NCBI GenBank assembly: GCA_017560095.1
Contig: JAFYOU010000004.1
Span: 1 to 46,540, forward strand
From: Candidatus Gastranaerophilales bacterium
GTDB taxonomy: Bacteria > Cyanobacteriota > Vampirovibrionia > Gastranaerophilales > Gastranaerophilaceae
Direction: 5' to 3'
DNA: 46,540 nt
Shown here: positions 1 through 6,792 of the stretch, piece by piece
Numbering within the stretch: the stretch's first letter is position 1
Layout of the letters: every line of letters begins with the position of its first letter
Translations under genes and position numbers: made by a program
Notes under the pieces: model-generated
Seen by the model: the letters and a program-made list of their open reading frames with translations, nothing else
The model's database searches: none
What the model was told of the DNA's origin: nothing

Positions 1-49
1 ATTATATTTTTTGTTTTTTTAATAAATAAAAAAATGATATTATTTTACA

Positions 50-206
50 TATTTACAAAGACTTGACAATGTAAAGCAATATGTAAAGATATGTAAAGTT
101 CAATATTATTCAATAATGAACATTGACACTTTATTTACTACTCCCCTATCCCCCTCATGTGTAAAGCAAATGTCCAGAATTACCTCTCTTTACAACTACA
201 CCAAAA
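50..206. repeat. TGTAAAG repeat cluster
   Basis: The heptamer TGTAAAG occurs at 70-76, 82-88, 92-98 and 160-166, with an inverted copy CTTTACA at 188-194 and a related TTTACAAAG at 52-60. The first three copies are 12 and 10 bases apart, close to one helical turn. The same heptamer recurs in the gene-free regions near 43920-44045 and 45980-46072. It may be a binding site for a phage replication or regulatory protein; that is inference. No coding frame is seen in 1-357. Confidence 0.5.
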
Positions 207-246
207 AAATTAATTTGACATTACCCAAAAAAGTGATATACTTAAG

Positions 247-304
247 AGGAATGGAAAAAATGTATACCATTCCTTGCGTAAGGACATAGAAATATGTTCT
301 TTTA
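247..304 (+). terminator. Tandem hairpins, possible terminator
   Basis: Two adjacent hairpins: AGGAATGG (247-254) pairs with CCATTCCT (267-274), and AGGACATA (281-288) pairs with TATGTTCT (293-300) with one mismatch and a GAAA loop. The second is followed by a short run of T. It could stop transcription arriving from the left of the window, or insulate the promoter just downstream. Confidence 0.4.
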
Positions 305-306
305 AT

Positions 307-335
307 TTGCATAAAAAAAGATAATATGCTATAAT
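307..335 (+). promoter_or_regulatory. Promoter for accessory operon
   Basis: TTGCAT (307-312), 17-base spacer, then consensus TATAAT (330-335). Transcription would start near 342 and run into the operon beginning at 358, whose ribosome site GGAGGTAGG lies just before the ATG. Confidence 0.65.
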
Positions 336-357
336 GGATATAGTGGAGGTAGGATAA

Positions 358-696
358 ATGAAATTTAAAATGAATGATAGAGAATGGGAGATAAAAGAAT
401 TAACTCAAGAAGAAATAAGACAACATTTTATAAACTACAAATATGATGGTGAGCCTGTTGGAGGAAAATACTATGGATTAACTTATATGGACGAGCAAAC
501 AATATATATTGATTGTGGTTTACATATAGAGCAAAAGAAACAAACCTTAATGCACGAACTAATGCACTGCTACATAGGTTGTTATATAACACATCAAGAA
601 AAACAATATACAGAAGAAGATTTGTGCAATATAAGTGCTAATTCTCACTATATAATACATAAGATAGTAGAAGAATACTTTAAGGAGAATAAATAA
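358..696 (+). CDS. Putative zinc metallopeptidase (HELMH)
   Basis: A 112-residue protein with a single recognisable site, HELMH at residues 66-70, inside TLMHELMHCYIG. This is the HExxH zinc-binding signature of gluzincin or IrrE/ImmA-like small metallopeptidases, in which the two histidines bind zinc and the glutamate is the catalytic base. No signal peptide or membrane segment is seen, so it is probably cytoplasmic. It is the first gene of an operon; its stop overlaps the next ATG by one base. The substrate is unknown. ImmA-type proteins cleave phage repressors, but no repressor partner is adjacent, so that role is only a possibility. Confidence 0.6.
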   Translation: MKFKMNDREWEIKELTQEEIRQHFINYKYDGEPVGGKYYGLTYMDEQTIYIDCGLHIEQKKQTLMHELMHCYIGCYITHQEKQYTEEDLCNISANSHYIIHKIVEEYFKENK

Positions 697-1496
697 TGAA
701 TAAAATGAAATTAGTGTCACAATATACAGATTATGGAAGAAAAGACTATTGGGATAACAATAGTCCTGTAAAATGTGTAGTAGATGAACAGATATATGCT
801 AATCAAAGGACGGGTAAACAAGTGATGCTTTTAATAGAACCTAGACCAATACAACCTAATGTTTATGAATATGCTTTACAAGTAGCAGACCAGTATGAAT
901 ATGTATTTACACACGATAGTAAGTTATTAAATGCTTTACCTAATGCAAAACCAATATTGTGGGGTGGAGTATGGTGTAGATGTAAAAATCCTAAAAAGAC
1001 TAAATTAATATCAATGACAAGTAGTGATAAAGAACTGTGTGAACTACATAAAGAGAGAAAAAGGATTGCTAGAAAATATAAAGATAAAATAGATGTGTAT
1101 GGAACAATAGATGGTGGTGAGTTTACAGACCCAATAGATACATTAAGAGATTATAAATATGCCGTTGTAATAGAGAATTATAGAGACGATATATGGTTTA
1201 CCGAAAAATTACTAAATTGCTTTGCAACAAAGACAATACCTATCTATTATGGGGCTAGAGATATAGCAAAATATTTTAATAGATATGGAATAATAAAGTG
1301 CAATAGTTTACAAGAATTAGAAGATGTAATTGATGGAATAATAGAAAAGCCTGATGATGCTGAATATTTATATAATTGTGATAGTACACAACAAGAATTA
1401 GAAGAAAACTACGAATTATCAAAACAATATGAAAAATTTGATGAATGGTTCTATAAAACTTATGAAAAAGAAATAGGAGGTTTATTTAATGAATAA
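696..1496 (+). CDS. GT10-like (fucosyltransferase-family) glycosyltransferase
   Basis: A 266-residue protein whose C-terminal half carries the donor-binding signature of family GT10 alpha-1,3-fucosyltransferases: VVIENY at 157-162, FTEKLLNCF at 168-176, then TIPIYYGA at 180-187. The N-terminal half (acceptor side) is not obviously conserved. It would transfer a sugar from a nucleotide donor to a glycan or protein acceptor, here unknown. The start has a good AAGGAG site 9 bases upstream. It sits between the metallopeptidase and a methyltransferase and overlaps the latter by 8 bases, so the genes are co-translated. It could alternatively be a related GT-B enzyme with another sugar specificity. 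Confidence 0.65.
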   Translation: MNKMKLVSQYTDYGRKDYWDNNSPVKCVVDEQIYANQRTGKQVMLLIEPRPIQPNVYEYALQVADQYEYVFTHDSKLLNALPNAKPILWGGVWCRCKNPKKTKLISMTSSDKELCELHKERKRIARKYKDKIDVYGTIDGGEFTDPIDTLRDYKYAVVIENYRDDIWFTEKLLNCFATKTIPIYYGARDIAKYFNRYGIIKCNSLQELEDVIDGIIEKPDDAEYLYNCDSTQQELEENYELSKQYEKFDEWFYKTYEKEIGGLFNE

Positions 1497-2028
1497 TGAA
1501 GTAATTGACACTGCAACATCTTATCCACTTTATAAAGAAGAAGTAAGGGATTATTTAAAAGAAAAGTTTGACAATGAATGTGAAATATTAGACGTTGGTG
1601 CTGGATGTGGGAATTATTATAATCTTTTACACGATTTTTATAATAAAATAGACGCAATAGAAATATTTGAACCTAACATAAAGAATTATGAATTAGAAAA
1701 TAAATATAGAAAGGTTTATAATATTGATATTTGCAATTTTAAATACACTTTTTACGACATTATTATATTTGGTGATGTAATAGAACACTTAAGTGTAAAA
1801 GAGGCACAGAATGTATTAAAATATGCTTTTGAAAGATGTGAAGAAATGATAGTTGCTGTTCCTTATATGTGTCCACAAGGTGAATATGGTGGAAACGTGT
1901 ATGAAATACACAAACAAGATGACCTTACTAAAGAAAATATGCTAGAAAGATACCCAATGCTTAAATTACTATATGCCGACGATAAATATGGATATTATGT
2001 AAAGGATGTGGATTATGAAGAAAGTTAG
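1489..2028 (+). CDS. Class I SAM-dependent methyltransferase
   Basis: A 179-residue Rossmann-fold methyltransferase. Motif I is ILDVGAGCG at 33-41, motif II has IEIFEP at 57-62, and the post-II/motif IV region is YDIIIFGDVIEHL at 89-101, typical of the small-molecule/glycan branch (Methyltransf_11/23-like). No DNA target-recognition domain or NPPY/DPPY motif is seen, so it is unlikely to be a DNA-adenine methylase. GGAGG precedes the start, which overlaps the glycosyltransferase. In this cluster a sugar or glycolipid acceptor is a reasonable guess. Confidence 0.7.
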   Translation: MNNEVIDTATSYPLYKEEVRDYLKEKFDNECEILDVGAGCGNYYNLLHDFYNKIDAIEIFEPNIKNYELENKYRKVYNIDICNFKYTFYDIIIFGDVIEHLSVKEAQNVLKYAFERCEEMIVAVPYMCPQGEYGGNVYEIHKQDDLTKENMLERYPMLKLLYADDKYGYYVKDVDYEES

Positions 2029-2620
2029 TGTTATAATTCCTGTCTTTAATCAAGAAAAATTAATAAGAAAGTGCTTAGAAAGCATACCTAAGAGAGATGA
2101 TATAGAGATAATAGTTGTAAATGATGGCTCTACAGACAAAACAATGGGCTATTTAAAGAACTTTAAGGCATTTGGTAATAAAGACCTTATAATTATTGAT
2201 TATGGTGAAAATAAAGGTGTTTCTTATGCTAGAAATGCAGGTATAGAAGCATCTAGTGGCGAATATCTAGTATTTATTGATAGTGATGACTATATTTATC
2301 CAAAAGTATTCAATAAAATAGTTGATAATTACCTAGATGGTGAAAATCAACTTGTATTTTATGACTTAGAAAATAATGCAAAATATAGATTTGAAGCAAC
2401 TCAAGAAAATTATAAATGCAAATATGGTAATTTTAAGTTCATAAAAAGAGAATTTTTAGGTGATTTAATATATACTGAAGGCAAACAATATGCTGAAGAT
2501 AAAGAATTACACTTAAAATTAATGGAAAAATACCCAAAATGCTATTTTACTAACGAAGTTATGTATCATTATAACTATCCAAGAAAGGGTAGTTTGAGTG
2601 CAATAGGTGAAAATAGATAA
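2015..2620 (+). CDS. Family 2 glycosyltransferase (GT-A fold)
   Basis: VSVIIPVFNQ at 4-13, IIVVNDGSTDKT at 32-43, GVSYARNAGIEASSGEYLVFIDSDD at 68-92: this is the complete nucleotide-sugar binding half of GT2, with the DxD-type metal motif DSDD. A later EDKEL motif fits the catalytic-base region. ATG at 2015 is chosen over 2006 because AAAGGA lies at the right distance from it. At 201 residues it is a short, single-domain enzyme without a membrane anchor. It overlaps the methyltransferase gene and closes the operon; a strong promoter and a terminator follow. It likely works with the GT10-like enzyme to decorate a glycan. Confidence 0.8.
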   Translation: MKKVSVIIPVFNQEKLIRKCLESIPKRDDIEIIVVNDGSTDKTMGYLKNFKAFGNKDLIIIDYGENKGVSYARNAGIEASSGEYLVFIDSDDYIYPKVFNKIVDNYLDGENQLVFYDLENNAKYRFEATQENYKCKYGNFKFIKREFLGDLIYTEGKQYAEDKELHLKLMEKYPKCYFTNEVMYHYNYPRKGSLSAIGENR

Positions 2621-2621
2621 T

Positions 2622-2650
2622 TTGACAGGATTTACCTATTGCTGTATAAT
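2622..2650 (+). promoter_or_regulatory. Consensus promoter driving a short untranslated unit
   Basis: TTGACA (2622-2627), a 17-base spacer and TATAAT (2645-2650): both hexamers are perfect. Transcription should start near 2657. Only about 110 bases later there is a strong terminator and there is no open frame between them. Confidence 0.85.
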
Positions 2651-2656
2651 AAAAAT

Positions 2657-2768
2657 GGTGATTATATAAGTAAAATATTGTTTTTCTATTATGTAAGCAC
2701 CACGTTTTAACCCCTTTTCTATTCTTTTTACCGAAATGGAATGTTTTATCGTTCCATTTCTTTTTTTA
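2657..2768 (+). ncRNA. Putative small RNA
   Basis: Between the consensus promoter (2622-2650) and the terminator hairpin (2733-2768) there is no usable reading frame; the only ATG near the start (2655) runs for four codons. TGGTG near 2656 can pair with CACCA near 2699, giving a 5' stem-loop, followed by a pyrimidine-rich stretch and the terminator. This is the arrangement of a small RNA gene or a leader controlled by attenuation. Function and targets are unknown. Confidence 0.5.
2733..2768 (+). terminator. Rho-independent terminator
   Basis: GAAATGGAA (2733-2741) and TTCCATTTC (2752-2760) form a perfect 9-bp stem with a 10-base loop, followed by eight T. It ends the short transcript that starts near 2657. 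Confidence 0.85.
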
Positions 2769-2770
2769 AT

Positions 2771-2800
2771 TTGACTTAAATCAAACTATTATGATATATT
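2771..2800 (+). promoter_or_regulatory. Promoter for small membrane-protein genes
   Basis: TTGACT (2771-2776), an 18-base spacer and TATATT (2795-2800), immediately after the terminator. It would drive the genes from 2879 onward. Confidence 0.5.
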
Positions 2801-2878
2801 CTTATTGTAAATACATATAATATCAAAAGAACATTTCGGCATCAATGTTATGTATTAAAAAAGTAAAGGAAGGATAAT

Positions 2879-2959
2879 ATGGCTTTTATAGTAGGACTTT
2901 TTTCTGGTTTTTTTATTGGATTTATTACTGGGGCAATAATAACAAACGAATATAAATAA
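2879..2959 (+). CDS. 26-residue single-span membrane microprotein
   Basis: ATG at 2879 follows AAAGGAAGGATAAT, a strong ribosome site. Of the 26 residues about 20 form one hydrophobic helix with small-residue spacing (G at 6, 10, 14, 18), which favours tight helix packing. The tail NEYK is hydrophilic. The family is not recognised. The good ribosome site and the promoter at 2771 argue that it is translated. It may be a holin-like or accessory membrane peptide; that is speculation. Confidence 0.5.
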   Translation: MAFIVGLFSGFFIGFITGAIITNEYK

Positions 2960-3012
2960 AAACATCTTTGTGTGTTTTTTTGAATAGAAAAAAGTATTAG
3001 AAGGTGAAGGGT

Positions 3013-3381
3013 ATGTCAAATGAAAGTGTAATTAAATCTTTTATGCTAGAGATAAAAGAAATCAGGTTTGATGGTGTTGATGAGTTTATGGAAAAAAAGG
3101 AGTTTATAAAAGAAAAATTTAAAAGTTTAAATTCCGAAGTAAAAGAAATATACCAATGGTATTTCTATCATCAATTATGTCTTTTAACACAAAAACAATA
3201 TTTGTTAAAAGATTTAATGTGGCTATACACAACAGGAGAAGATGTTTTATCAGATTTAATGTTGCAGTATCGTTTATTTTGCGAAAAAAGGAATAAAATA
3301 GATTATAAATGTGGATTGGAAAGTATTGTTAATGATGATAATGCAAATGAAATAAAGGTGACGATTTCTCGATGTTATTAG
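3013..3381 (+). CDS. Hypothetical protein
   Basis: A 122-residue, mostly helical charged protein starting MSNESVIKSFMLEIKEI. A GTG lies three codons earlier (3004), but ATG 3013 is better placed after GAAGG. No motif, signal peptide or membrane segment is recognised. It lies in a rightward run of small genes between two membrane-protein genes. Confidence 0.6.
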   Translation: MSNESVIKSFMLEIKEIRFDGVDEFMEKKEFIKEKFKSLNSEVKEIYQWYFYHQLCLLTQKQYLLKDLMWLYTTGEDVLSDLMLQYRLFCEKRNKIDYKCGLESIVNDDNANEIKVTISRCY

Positions 3382-3462
3382 ATATTACTGCTTGAAAAAC
3401 ATCATTTGACCAAAATTATAGTTTGTGATATAGTTTTATTCGAAAAAAGGAGTTGTACACCT

Positions 3463-3720
3463 ATGGAAATAACAATTGCATTGGCATTAAGCATTCTAGG
3501 TTCAGTAATAAGTGTATCTAATTTTGCCTTGACAAGAAAAGATAAAGCAGTTAAAGATGCTAAAGAAACTAATTTTGAACTTATAAATTTTAGACTTAAT
3601 GAATTAGATAGGAATGTTCAAAAGATACTAGATAAACTAGATGGTTATGAAAAGGAAATAGATGTTCAAATTGAAAAAGCAATTGAACACCACATAAAAG
3701 AATATCACAGGAAGGTATAA
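3463..3720 (+). CDS. Membrane-anchored coiled-coil protein
   Basis: ATG 3463 follows AAAAAAGGAG at 3443-3452. The 85-residue product has one N-terminal hydrophobic segment (residues 4-22, ITIALALSILGSVISVSNF), then a charged heptad-like helix (about 30-80) with LNELDRNVQKILDKLDG. The shape recalls XhlA-type phage lysis accessory proteins, although there the membrane segment is at the other end. It is followed two bases later by another single-span membrane protein, so the two may act together. Confidence 0.55.
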   Translation: MEITIALALSILGSVISVSNFALTRKDKAVKDAKETNFELINFRLNELDRNVQKILDKLDGYEKEIDVQIEKAIEHHIKEYHRKV

Positions 3721-3722
3721 AA

Positions 3723-4064
3723 ATGAGAGAAAGGATTATAGAAATGCAAAAAGAAATAAAATCTATAAAAAAAGAAAGTGAAAGTCTTGCAATGGAAATG
3801 ATTAAAGATAACAATAAGACAAAAAGAACAATGGCAATTGCCTTTTCATGTGCAATTATAATAATGTCAATTTCGTTTTTTGTGGCAATATGTATGTTTT
3901 TAAAATATATAAAAGAAACAGGAGTAGAAGAAACTATTGCAACAACAAAAACACAAGAAATCCAAGATGTTGATAGTATAGATAATAGTAATATAGTAAA
4001 TGGTGATATGAATGGTAAAAATCAAGCAAAAAATAACAACAGTAAGAAGAAGAAGAAGAGTTAA
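3723..4064 (+). CDS. Single-span membrane protein with acidic Asn/Lys-rich tail
   Basis: A 113-residue protein: a charged N-terminal helix (1-35), one transmembrane span (about 37-60, MAIAFSCAIIIMSISFFVAICMFL), then a polar tail with DNSNIVNGD and a terminal run NNNSKKKKKS. The DNS/NG-rich tail resembles small membrane proteins common in gut Firmicutes phages (recollection, unverified). Its last 53 bases also encode the start of another small protein in the +1 frame. Confidence 0.55.
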   Translation: MRERIIEMQKEIKSIKKESESLAMEMIKDNNKTKRTMAIAFSCAIIIMSISFFVAICMFLKYIKETGVEETIATTKTQEIQDVDSIDNSNIVNGDMNGKNQAKNNNSKKKKKS

Positions 4065-4116
4065 AGTTAAGTATGTCAAAAAATGTTTAAACTGTGGAAA
4101 GTTTGTAAAGAAGTGA
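4012..4116 (+). CDS. Overlapping 34-residue basic CxxC protein
   Basis: ATG 4012 follows GGTGAT and opens a 34-codon frame that overlaps the end of the upstream membrane-protein gene by 53 bases in the +1 frame. The product starts MVKIKQKITTV, has five consecutive arginines (12-16), then VKVKYVKKCLNCGKFVKK. The CxxCG knuckle next to basic residues suggests a nucleic-acid binding or zinc-stabilised peptide. Similar tiny Arg-rich proteins ending in C-x-x-C-G-[RK]-F are common in gut phages as far as I recall. Its stop is 4 bases before the next ATG. Confidence 0.55.
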   Translation: MVKIKQKITTVRRRRRVKVKYVKKCLNCGKFVKK

Positions 4117-4120
4117 TATA

Positions 4121-4324
4121 ATGAATATTTTTGATTTTACAAAACAAGAAATTGATGAAATAAAGTCCAAAATATATCTAACCGAATTACAAGAAAAAAT
4201 ACTTGATATGAAATTAAAAGGTGACTTAACTGAATATGGAATGGCAATTAAGTTAGGTGTAAGCGAAAGTACTATCACTTATCAATGGAAGAAAACAAAA
4301 AAGAAAATGTTAAAGGTAATTTAA
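4121..4324 (+). CDS. Small HTH protein (sigma/LuxR-type)
   Basis: 67 residues with a C-terminal helix-turn-helix: LTELQEKILDMKLKGDLTEYGMAIKLGVSESTITYQWKKTKKKML, residues 20-64. The pattern (hydrolysable loop, then A-x-x-L-G-V-S-x-S-T-I) matches the sigma-70 region 4/GerE-type HTH used by phage transcription activators such as ArpU-like late regulators. It lies at the end of the small-gene run and immediately before a terminator, a place suited to a regulator of the downstream virion genes. DNA-binding is confident by pattern; the target is not known. Confidence 0.6.
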   Translation: MNIFDFTKQEIDEIKSKIYLTELQEKILDMKLKGDLTEYGMAIKLGVSESTITYQWKKTKKKMLKVI

Positions 4325-4334
4325 AGGTATTTTA

Positions 4335-4369
4335 AAAGAAACTTAAAGAGATTAGGTTTCTTTTTTTTT
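4335..4369 (+). terminator. Rho-independent terminator
   Basis: AAAGAAAC (4335-4342) pairs with GTTTCTTT (4356-4363), with a 13-base loop and nine T in the 3' strand and tail. It closes the 2879-4324 gene run. Confidence 0.75.
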
Positions 4370-4479
4370 GTAAAATTTTAAGTAAGGAAGGAGAAAAACA
4401 CTTAATAGATTAATTTAAAACATTATTCGAGGAGTTGTAAGTTTTTTCTCTCTTTCTATTTTTTGTTTAGGAGGAATAT

Positions 4480-4647
4480 ATGAAAAAGAAAGAAGAAAAA
4501 AATACAGAAGAATTATTAAAATTATTGAATGAAAATAATAATCAAACTGATTATAGTTTATGGATTTTATTATTTATAACTTTAATGGGAATAAATATTA
4601 ATCCAGCACCATCAAAAATAATTAATGTTTATTTAGGAGATGATTAA
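4480..4647 (+). CDS. Small membrane protein
   Basis: ATG 4480 follows AGGAGGAAT. The 55-residue product has a charged N-terminus (MKKKEEKNTEELLKLLNENNN) and one hydrophobic helix at about 28-41 (WILLFITLMGININ). No family is recognised. It is followed one base later by the next start. Confidence 0.55.
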   Translation: MKKKEEKNTEELLKLLNENNNQTDYSLWILLFITLMGININPAPSKIINVYLGDD

Positions 4648-4648
4648 T

Positions 4649-5131
4649 ATGTATAACAATGGATATATGCCTAATGTTTATAATCCACAACCTAGTTTAG
4701 ATAGAATAAACGAACAAATCAACCAACTAGAAGTAATGAAAAAACAATTACAACAACCACAACCAACACCTACAAACTTAACTCAAAACTTCCAATTAGC
4801 ACCAACTAATAAAGAAGTAATAAGATATGCAAATTCAATTGATGAGGTTGAAAGAGATATGGTTATGGGTGATACACCATATTTTAGTAAAGATATGAGT
4901 GTAGTTTGGGTAAAGAATACACAAAATCAAATTAAAACATATGAATTAAATGAAGTTGTTTTAAAAGATGATAAAGATTTAATGATTGAAAGTTTACAAA
5001 TACAATTAAATGAAATGAAAGGGATGATTGAAAATGCAAAATCAAATGATGTCAATGATGATGAACCAGTTAAAAGCAAAAAATCCACAAATGTTTCAAG
5101 CAGTAAATCAAGCAATACAAAACAAAGATAA
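4649..5131 (+). CDS. Hypothetical phage protein, Gln/Pro-rich N-terminus
   Basis: ATG 4649 is chosen over 4640 because AGGAG lies 10 bases before it. The 160-residue product has a Gln-rich helix (SLDRINEQINQLEVMKKQLQQPQP), a short conserved-looking domain (VIRYANSIDEVERDMVMGDTPYFSKDMSVVWVKN) and a Lys/Ser-rich tail. Proteins with a Q-rich N-terminus and a domain of the type N-S-I-D-E-[AV] before virion genes are frequent in gut Firmicutes phages, function unknown (recollection). Its last 104 bases are shared with the next gene in another frame. Confidence 0.6.
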   Translation: MYNNGYMPNVYNPQPSLDRINEQINQLEVMKKQLQQPQPTPTNLTQNFQLAPTNKEVIRYANSIDEVERDMVMGDTPYFSKDMSVVWVKNTQNQIKTYELNEVVLKDDKDLMIESLQIQLNEMKGMIENAKSNDVNDDEPVKSKKSTNVSSSKSSNTKQR

Positions 5132-5267
5132 TCCAATGGAACTTTTTAAACAAGTTACAAGTGGCTATGATGATAAAACAAAAAATGCCTTTTTTCAACA
5201 AGCAAGGCAAATGGGTTTTAGTGAAGAACTAATAACTCAAGCACAAAATGGTATCAACTCTAGATAG
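5028..5267 (+). CDS. Hypothetical helical phage protein overlapping its neighbour
   Basis: A 79-residue protein rich in Met, Gln and Asn (MKMQNQMMSMMMNQLKAKNPQMFQ) with a C-terminal segment KNAFFQQARQMGFSEELITQAQ. It starts inside the upstream gene, 104 bases before that gene ends, in the -1 frame (+2). AAATGAAAGGGATG precedes it. An alternative in-frame start is ATG 5034. The overlap seems real because the C-terminal part lies outside the upstream gene and has ordinary amino-acid composition. Confidence 0.6.
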   Translation: MKMQNQMMSMMMNQLKAKNPQMFQAVNQAIQNKDNPMELFKQVTSGYDDKTKNAFFQQARQMGFSEELITQAQNGINSR

Positions 5268-5298
5268 AGTTTGATATAGATAAACGAAAGGAGGAAAA

Positions 5299-6003
5299 AT
5301 GGATAATATGAATAATGCAACTACAACAGGTGTATTACCAACAGTACCATTAGCATCTGGAGATGGATTTGGTTTTGGTGGAGATGGTATCTGGGCATTG
5401 TTAATCTTTGCTATGATTTTCAATAATGGTTGGGGATTTGGTAATGGTAACAACAATTTAGCAACACAAGATTATGTAGCAAGTGAATTTACACAACAAG
5501 CAATAAATAATGGATTTGAAAATGTAAATTCTAATATTGCTAATGGTTTTGCTAGAACTAATGACAACTTATGTGATGTTAGACAAACAGTAGCAACAGG
5601 AGATATGGCATTAAACTCAAGTATTCTTGAAAATAGATATACAGGACAACTTTCTGCCTGTCAAACTCAGAGAGATATTCTTACACAAACTAATGAGTTA
5701 AATACTAACTTATTAACTACTGCATTGCAAAATCAAGCAAAAATGGATGAATGTTGCTGCTCAATAAGAAATGCCATTCGTGAAGATGGTGAAGCAACTA
5801 GAGCACTAATTACTCAAAATACTATTCAAGACTTAAGGGATAGATTAAATAATGCTGAAACAGTTATATCAAATAACACAGTAATTAATACTTTAGCACC
5901 AAGAAGCATACCTGCTTATATAACAAGTTCACCATATCAATCAATTTATAATCCTTATGGTGGATTTTATGGAAATGGCTTCTATGGCAACACAGTAATT
6001 TAA
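5299..6003 (+). CDS. Gly/Asn-rich conserved gut-phage protein
   Basis: 234 residues. N-terminal GDGFGFGGDGIWALLIFAMIFNNGWGFGNGN (about 20-52) contains a short hydrophobic helix flanked by glycine. The centre is polar and helical with a CCCSIRNAI motif near 152-160 and QNTIQDLRDRLNNAE, and the C-terminus is Tyr/Gly/Pro-rich (YNPYGGFYGNGFYGN). I recognise this architecture from phages of gut Clostridia and Bacilli, where it is conserved but uncharacterised; it could be a virion surface or internal head protein. AAAGGAGGAAAA precedes the ATG. A double hairpin and terminator follow. Confidence 0.6.
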   Translation: MDNMNNATTTGVLPTVPLASGDGFGFGGDGIWALLIFAMIFNNGWGFGNGNNNLATQDYVASEFTQQAINNGFENVNSNIANGFARTNDNLCDVRQTVATGDMALNSSILENRYTGQLSACQTQRDILTQTNELNTNLLTTALQNQAKMDECCCSIRNAIREDGEATRALITQNTIQDLRDRLNNAETVISNNTVINTLAPRSIPAYITSSPYQSIYNPYGGFYGNGFYGNTVI

Positions 6004-6047
6004 TAGCATAATGTCTTATGACAATCTCAATAGAGAACTTGCTAACA

Positions 6048-6065
6048 ACTTGCTAACTAGCAAGT
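6048..6065 (+). other. Hairpin preceded by a repeat
   Basis: ACTTGCT (6048-6054), loop AACT, AGCAAGT (6059-6065). The left arm is a direct repeat of 6037-6046 (ACTTGCTAAC), so either copy can pair with AGCAAGT. This gives two alternative stems just before the terminator at 6068. Confidence 0.5.
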
Positions 6066-6067
6066 AT

Positions 6068-6100
6068 AAGAGAACAGGCAAGTCTTGTTCTCTTTTATTT
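6068..6100 (+). terminator. Rho-independent terminator
   Basis: AAGAGAACA (6068-6076) and TGTTCTCTT (6086-6094) form a perfect 9-bp stem with a 9-base loop, followed by TTATTTT. Confidence 0.8.
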
Positions 6101-6118
6101 TAAGAAAGGAGAGATAAT

Positions 6119-6565
6119 ATGATACAAGCATTACAAATTTTACCACAAGCATTAACAAGCAATACTGATGATATTAACTTCACAACAGTTGATTTAAGAA
6201 CAGGGAGTGCTAGTTGTAATGGATGGTTACAATATAATCCAGGTTCAAGTAATTTTACTTTAATTGGTGGAGGAGTGTTTGAAATAACATTCAATGCTAA
6301 TGTTACAAGTGCATCAACAGGTCAAGTAGCAATAGCATTAAAATCAGGTGGAAGTGATATAGAAGGAACTGAAATGGATGAACAAATAACAACTGCTAAC
6401 ACTTATCGTAGTATATCAATGTCAAAAGTAATAAGAGTGTGTCCTAAGACTAATACTACAATTAGTGTAGGTTCTTTACCAGCAATTGGTGGAGTAACAC
6501 CTGCTGTTTCTACACAAATCCCAATTATTAAAGATGCTAATTTTGTCATTCGTAGAATTGCTTAA
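6119..6565 (+). CDS. Jelly-roll (BclA/TNF-like) surface protein candidate
   Basis: 148 residues, beta-rich, with NGWLQYNPGSSNFTLIGGGVFEITFNANVTS (about 34-64), GQVAIALKSGG (68-78) and a C-terminal strand ANFVIRRIA. The succession of strands and the pattern GGGVFEITFNANV resemble the TNF/BclA-like trimeric jelly-roll found in phage head fibres and exosporium proteins. A virion decoration or host-binding role is inferred from this resemblance. AAGGAGAGATAAT precedes the start, and the gene follows a terminator, so it may rely on read-through or an unrecognised promoter. Confidence 0.45.
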   Translation: MIQALQILPQALTSNTDDINFTTVDLRTGSASCNGWLQYNPGSSNFTLIGGGVFEITFNANVTSASTGQVAIALKSGGSDIEGTEMDEQITTANTYRSISMSKVIRVCPKTNTTISVGSLPAIGGVTPAVSTQIPIIKDANFVIRRIA

Positions 6566-6567
6566 TT

Positions 6568-6792
6568 ATGAAAAATAAACAATTTGATTATTTAGATATT
6601 ATAACTGTGATGTCATTTGCAATAGGTCTAGAAGCATTAGAACTTGCAAAGAGTAATTTAATGGAAAATAGACAACAAACAGATGATACACAAAATATAT
6701 TAAATGATTTGCAAGAACATTTAAAACAGCAAGATGAAATATTAGCAAACCAAGATGAAATACTTTATAAACTTAACGAAAGGAGTAAATAA
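6568..6792 (+). CDS. Coiled-coil phage protein
   Basis: 74 residues: an N-terminal hydrophobic-rich helix (DYLDIITVMSFAIGLEALELA) and a long amphipathic helix with repeated QDEILANQDEILYKL. No catalytic motif. The F-D-[YF]-L-D-I-[IL]-T N-terminus recurs in small proteins of gut phages next to the following gene (recollection). The stop overlaps the next ATG by one base (TAATG), so the two are translationally coupled. Confidence 0.6.
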   Translation: MKNKQFDYLDIITVMSFAIGLEALELAKSNLMENRQQTDDTQNILNDLQEHLKQQDEILANQDEILYKLNERSK

